9,044 bases of DNA from Spartobacteria bacterium (GTDB lineage: Bacteria > Verrucomicrobiota > Verrucomicrobiia > Chthoniobacterales > UBA10450). Positions 6,435-9,044 of the stretch are shown here, one piece after another (position 1 is the stretch's first letter; the number at the start of each line of letters is the position of its first letter). The stretch is from assembly GCA_021324035.1 (NCBI GenBank), contig JAJPJU010000356.1, positions 1 to 9,044 on the forward strand, given 5' to 3'. The notes beneath the pieces were generated by a model, which searched no databases, had not been told where the DNA came from, and was given only the letters and a program-made list of their open reading frames with translations. A program made the translations under genes and the position numbers.

Positions 6435-6517
6435 GTTTCAAATTGCAGATTTCAAATTTCAAATTGGAACCTCTCTCCTTGAAACAATTTTCAATCTTCA
6501 ATCTTCGATCTTCAATT
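6435..6517. repeat. Two heptanucleotide arrays between nuoI and nuoJ
   Basis: The 91-nt gap holds two arrays of 7-mers. The left one (6435-6469) is GTTTCAA, ATTGCAG, ATTTCAA, ATTTCAA, ATTGGAA. The right one (6483-6517) is AACAATT, TTCAATC, TTCAATC, TTCGATC, TTCAATT. The right array, reverse-complemented, matches the left at about 19 of 28 positions with the period in phase, so the pair forms a loose inverted repeat with a 13-nt centre. The array runs up to the GTG start of nuoJ. No gene or terminator is seen in it. Confidence 0.65.
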
Positions 6518-6519
6518 TT

Positions 6520-7026
6520 GTGATCTCGCCATTTCTATTTTGGACATTCGCGCTGCTGATGCTGATTTTCGGCGCGGCCGTCATCATCAATCGCAATCCG
6601 GTCGCGAGCGCGCTCAGCCTGGTCGTTTCTTTTCTCGGTCTCGCTGCGCTCTTTACGATGCTCAACGCCTACTTCATCGGAGTCATTCAGGTTCTCGTCT
6701 ATGCCGGCGCCATCATGGTCTTGTTTCTCTTCATTATCATGCTCCTCGATCTCCGCGCCGAAGAACTGCGAAAGATCAATTGGATCGCGTCCGCCGGTGG
6801 CGTTGCGGTCGCGTTGGCGTTGTTCGTTCAGATTTTTGCCGTAGTAGAAAGATTGCCGGCCGCCAAACAGGCATTCCCGGAGTTGCCGAGATCGACAACG
6901 GATGATGTGCATCGCATCGGCTTGTCACTTTTTACGAATTATACCCTGCCATTTCAGGTCATCGGTATCGTCATTCTGATCGCGACGGTGGGCGTGATTG
7001 TGCTGAGCCGGCGCGAAACTCGTTAA
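6520..7026 (+). CDS. nuoJ: NADH-quinone oxidoreductase subunit J
   Basis: NuoJ (ND6) is a membrane-arm subunit next to NuoK that helps couple quinone chemistry to proton movement. The 168 residues form about five hydrophobic segments. The family core YFIGVIQVLVYAGAIMVLFL (third helix) and the last helix IGIVILIATVGVIVLSRR are both present, with a hydrophilic loop (RLPAAKQAFPELPRSTTDD) between helices 4 and 5. The start is taken as GTG 6520, giving the usual short N-terminus (ISPFLFWTFALLML). No ribosome-binding site is visible, because the bases just upstream are the heptanucleotide array. The stop TAA is 1 nt before the nuoK ATG. Confidence 0.95.
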   Translation: MISPFLFWTFALLMLIFGAAVIINRNPVASALSLVVSFLGLAALFTMLNAYFIGVIQVLVYAGAIMVLFLFIIMLLDLRAEELRKINWIASAGGVAVALALFVQIFAVVERLPAAKQAFPELPRSTTDDVHRIGLSLFTNYTLPFQVIGIVILIATVGVIVLSRRETR

Positions 7027-7027
7027 C

Positions 7028-7348
7028 ATGATTACGCTCGGGCACTATCTCATTGTCAGCGGCGTCTTGTTCACGATCGGATTTGCCGGAGTAATGGTGC
7101 GTCGCAACCTCATCATCATTTTGATGTCGCTCGAGCTGATGTTGAACGCGGCCAATCTCTCGCTCGTGGCGTTTTCGCGTTTTCATGTCGATGCGGCCGG
7201 CACGCCGAATTACAGCGCCCAGGTTTTTGTTTTTTTCATCATCACGGTCGCGGCCGCCGAAGTCGCCGTCGGTCTTGCCATCGTGGTCGCGCTCTTTCGC
7301 TTGCGGCAAACGACCCATGTTGAAGACATCACCAATCTGAAATTCTAA
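7028..7348 (+). CDS. nuoK: NADH-quinone oxidoreductase subunit K
   Basis: NuoK (ND4L) is a small three-helix subunit of the proton-pumping membrane arm. The protein has 106 residues, close to the usual 100. Two membrane-buried glutamates important for coupling are in place: E36 in LMSLELMLNAANL and E78 in VAAAEVAVGLAIVVALFR. The gene is spaced 1 nt from nuoJ (TAACATG), a tight junction that probably shows the original style of this operon. Its TAA at 7346-7348 is followed directly by the left arm of GxxExxY cassette B. Confidence 0.96.
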   Translation: MITLGHYLIVSGVLFTIGFAGVMVRRNLIIILMSLELMLNAANLSLVAFSRFHVDAAGTPNYSAQVFVFFIITVAAAEVAVGLAIVVALFRLRQTTHVEDITNLKF

Positions 7349-7350
7349 GA

Positions 7351-7380
7351 ATCCGCGAAAAACGCGAAATGACGCCAAAG
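7351..7380 (+). repeat. Cassette B left inverted-repeat arm
   Basis: This 30-nt arm starts ATCCGCGAAA and contains CGCGAAA, CGCGAAA and CGCCAAA at spacings of 9 and 10 nt. It pairs with 7835-7805 with four mismatches and one gap, and it includes the ATG (7369) of GxxExxY gene B. Confidence 0.82.
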
Positions 7381-7803
7381 AACATAACATCAGACCTGAT
7401 TCTCAAGGAGGAATGCTATTCGATCGTTGGCGCGTGCTTTGAAGTTTATAAAAACAAAGGATGCGGTTTTCACGAGCCGGTCTATCAGGAGTGTCTCGCT
7501 ATCGAATTCGAGCATTGCCAGATCCCGGCAATCGCCCTGCCAGGATTGTCACTGGAGTATCGCGGACAAATTCTAGGTCAGAAGTTTTTTCCCGATTTTG
7601 TCTGTTACGCAAAAATCGTTGTCGAACTCAAAGCTGTAACTGAGTTGTGTGACGAACATCGCGCGCAAGTCTTGAATTATCTGAAAGCCGGAAATTTCGA
7701 ACTGGGTCTGCTGATCAATTTTGGTCATTACCCGAAACTTCAATACGAACGCTTTGCGAACACACGGCAGGTGAAGGGATCCGATGAGCCGATTTATTTG
7801 TAA
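7369..7803 (+). CDS. GxxExxY family protein B (PD-(D/E)XK nuclease-like)
   Basis: This second GxxExxY family member has 144 residues and lies between nuoK and nuoL. The motif GFHEPVY is at residues 33-39. The nuclease-like core is more canonical than in copy A: FFPDFVCYAKIVVELKA, with P75-D76, E86 and K88, then QVLNYLKAGNFELGLLINFG, typical of the family's C-terminal half. The core resembles copy A only in family features, and the two sets of flanking repeats differ, so they are not a recent duplication. ATG 7369 lies inside the left arm, while the TAA (7801-7803) ends just before the right arm at 7805. No Shine-Dalgarno is seen, so translation may depend on coupling to nuoK 20 nt upstream. 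Function is not known; no complex I role is expected. Confidence 0.9.
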   Translation: MTPKNITSDLILKEECYSIVGACFEVYKNKGCGFHEPVYQECLAIEFEHCQIPAIALPGLSLEYRGQILGQKFFPDFVCYAKIVVELKAVTELCDEHRAQVLNYLKAGNFELGLLINFGHYPKLQYERFANTRQVKGSDEPIYL

Positions 7804-7804
7804 A

Positions 7805-7835
7805 CTTTTAGCGTCTTTTCGCGTGTTTAGCGGAT
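7805..7835 (-). repeat. Cassette B right inverted-repeat arm
   Basis: This arm is 31 nt. Its reverse complement begins ATCCGCTAAA and carries CGCTAAA, CGCGAAA and CGCTAAA with the same 9/10-nt spacing as the left arm at 7351-7380. It ends 4 nt before the nuoL ATG. Confidence 0.82.
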
Positions 7836-7839
7836 GTAA

Positions 7840-9044
7840 ATGAATTTCACGACTAATAGCTCGCTTCCGTGGCTGATTTTGGGGCTGCCGCTTACCTCGG
7901 CGGTCATTATCACGTTGTTCACGCGCCGTTCAAAAAAGTTAAGCGCGGCGATCTCGATCCTGGCGGTAGTGGGAAGTTTCGTTTGTAGCTGCCTCGTTTT
8001 CACACGAGTCGACATCTCGGCGCCGGAATTCACCTGGCTTGATATTCGCGGCACGCTGCAAATCCCGATCGGCTTTGTTCTGGACGATCTGAGCCGTCTC
8101 ATGCTTCTCATCGTGTCCGGGGTTGGATCGCTGATTCACATCTATTCGTTAGGCTACATGCGCGACGACGCCGGGAAGTCGCGTTACTTCGCCGGTTTGT
8201 CGCTCTTCATGTTCGCGATGCTTGGAATCGTTCTGGCGAACAATTTCGTGATGCTTTTCATTTTTTGGGAACTGGTCGGATTCACCTCCTATGTGTTGAT
8301 TGGCCACTGGTTCGAGCGGGACGCCGCGGCCGAGGCCGGCAAGAAAGCATTCATCACCACACGCATTGGAGATTTCGGATTCATGATCGGGATCCTCATG
8401 ATCTGGATCGCGAGCGGCTCCGTCGTTTTTGACGACATCGTGGCCCACTTGTCGAAAATTACCAGTAATCCGAATTATCTGACGGTTGCGGCACTCTTGA
8501 TTTTTTGCGGCGCGGTGGGCAAGTCCGCGCAGTTTCCGCTGCACGTTTGGTTGCCGGACGCGATGGAAGGTCCGACTCCAGTTTCGGCGTTGATTCACGC
8601 GGCAACGATGGTGGCAGCCGGCGTTTATCTTTTGGTTCGCGTGGCATTTCTGATTCAAGCATCCCAAACCGCGCTCCTCGTTATTGCCTGGATCGGAACG
8701 ATCACGGCCCTGCTCGGCGCGCTGATGGCAACGCAACAATCCGACATCAAGAAGATTCTCGCTTACTCCACGATCTCACAGCTCGGTTACATGGTGATGG
8801 CGGTGGGACTGACTTCAAACGAAGCGGCGATGTTTCACCTTTTCACGCATGCTTTTTTTAAAGCACTTTTGTTTCTCGCCGCCGGATCAATCATTGTCAG
8901 CCTGCATCACGAGCAAAATATTTGGCGAATGGGCGGCCTGGCGCGAAATCTGAAGGTAACGTTCGCCACGTTTTTCGTCGGCGCGCTGGCTTTGATTGGG
9001 TGTCCGCCGTTTAGCGGATTTTTCAGCAAGGATGCAATCCTCGC
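7840..9044 (+). CDS. nuoL: NADH-quinone oxidoreductase subunit L, N-terminal part
   Basis: NuoL (ND5) is the distal antiporter-like subunit of the membrane arm. The first 401 codons are present; the frame is open at the right edge. Key residues for proton transfer are in place: E144 in IFWELVGFTSY, K228 in GAVGKSAQFPLHVWLPDAM, H253 in LIHAATMVAAGVY, and H337 and K341 in FTHAFFKALLFL. Other family marks are SLGYM (103-107), RIGDFGF (175-181), QQSDIKKILAYSTISQLGYM (299-318) and CPPFSGFFSKD (388-398). The start at ATG 7840 is well fixed, since an in-frame TAA lies immediately upstream at 7837-7839 and no other early ATG exists. It starts 4 nt after the right arm of cassette B, with no clear ribosome-binding site. 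Confidence 0.97.
   Translation, partial: MNFTTNSSLPWLILGLPLTSAVIITLFTRRSKKLSAAISILAVVGSFVCSCLVFTRVDISAPEFTWLDIRGTLQIPIGFVLDDLSRLMLLIVSGVGSLIHIYSLGYMRDDAGKSRYFAGLSLFMFAMLGIVLANNFVMLFIFWELVGFTSYVLIGHWFERDAAAEAGKKAFITTRIGDFGFMIGILMIWIASGSVVFDDIVAHLSKITSNPNYLTVAALLIFCGAVGKSAQFPLHVWLPDAMEGPTPVSALIHAATMVAAGVYLLVRVAFLIQASQTALLVIAWIGTITALLGALMATQQSDIKKILAYSTISQLGYMVMAVGLTSNEAAMFHLFTHAFFKALLFLAAGSIIVSLHHEQNIWRMGGLARNLKVTFATFFVGALALIGCPPFSGFFSKDAIL

Larger units (their letters stand above)
7349..7836 (+). mobile_element. GxxExxY cassette B, inverted-repeat-bounded insertion
   Basis: A proposed unit of about 488 bp lies between nuoK and nuoL and carries only GxxExxY gene B. Facing arms at 7351-7380 and 7805-7835 match at 26 of 30 positions plus a one-base gap. 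Both have CGCnAAA-like units spaced 9 then 10 nt. TAA stands at both outer edges (7346-7348, the nuoK stop, and 7837-7839, just before the nuoL ATG). Removing the unit would leave nuoK TAA directly followed by the nuoL ATG. The layout matches cassette A, but the arm sequence is different. No transposase is present. The repeat is seen; mobility is inferred. Confidence 0.55.

Noticed and set aside
6435..6517. CRISPR array
   Set aside because: Repeats are 7 nt and contiguous, with no spacers and no cas genes.
8149..8739. A 196-codon minus-strand frame within nuoL
   Set aside because: It overlaps well-conserved NuoL residues on the other strand; highly polar, low-information composition.

Overview
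The window is a slice of a bacterial chromosome carrying most of a nuo operon (NDH-1, respiratory complex I), all on the + strand in the classical D-E-F-G-H-I-J-K-L order. It begins inside the 3' end of nuoD and ends inside nuoL. Subunit sequences, moderate-to-high GC, near absence of Shine-Dalgarno sequences, GxxExxY genes and short phased intergenic repeats suggest a Verrucomicrobiota member (Chthoniobacterales-like, perhaps from soil). This is inference; a planctomycete or acidobacterium is possible.

Layout: nuoD C-terminus (to 280); a small BamE/SmpA-like lipoprotein gene (277-594); a fused nuoE-nuoF gene (605-2569); GxxExxY gene A (2571-3002); a short nuoG (3005-4720); nuoH (4727-5788); a 109-bp gap with a gene-less inverted-repeat element (5790-5889); nuoI (5898-6428); a 91-bp gap filled with heptanucleotide repeats; nuoJ (6520-7026); nuoK (7028-7348); GxxExxY gene B (7369-7803); and the first 401 codons of nuoL (7840 to the edge).

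The Nuo proteins work together. NuoEF oxidises NADH with FMN and passes electrons through N1a and N3 to NuoG (N1b, N4, N5, N7), then NuoI (N6a, N6b) and NuoD at the quinone site under NuoH. NuoJ, NuoK and NuoL belong to the proton-pumping membrane arm. The lipoprotein and the two GxxExxY proteins are not complex I subunits.

The most interesting feature is not a complex I gene. Both GxxExxY (PD-(D/E)XK nuclease-like) genes sit between facing inverted repeats: a perfect 21-bp pair for A and a 26/30 pair for B. The arms are built from phased 8- to 10-nt units and overlap the ends of the reading frames. A third, gene-less element of the same design lies between nuoH and nuoI. Unit A is also bracketed by a 7-bp direct repeat containing the nuoG start codon; removing the unit leaves a tight nuoEF-nuoG junction. 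The layout suggests compact cassettes that enter stop/start junctions of an essential operon without breaking it.
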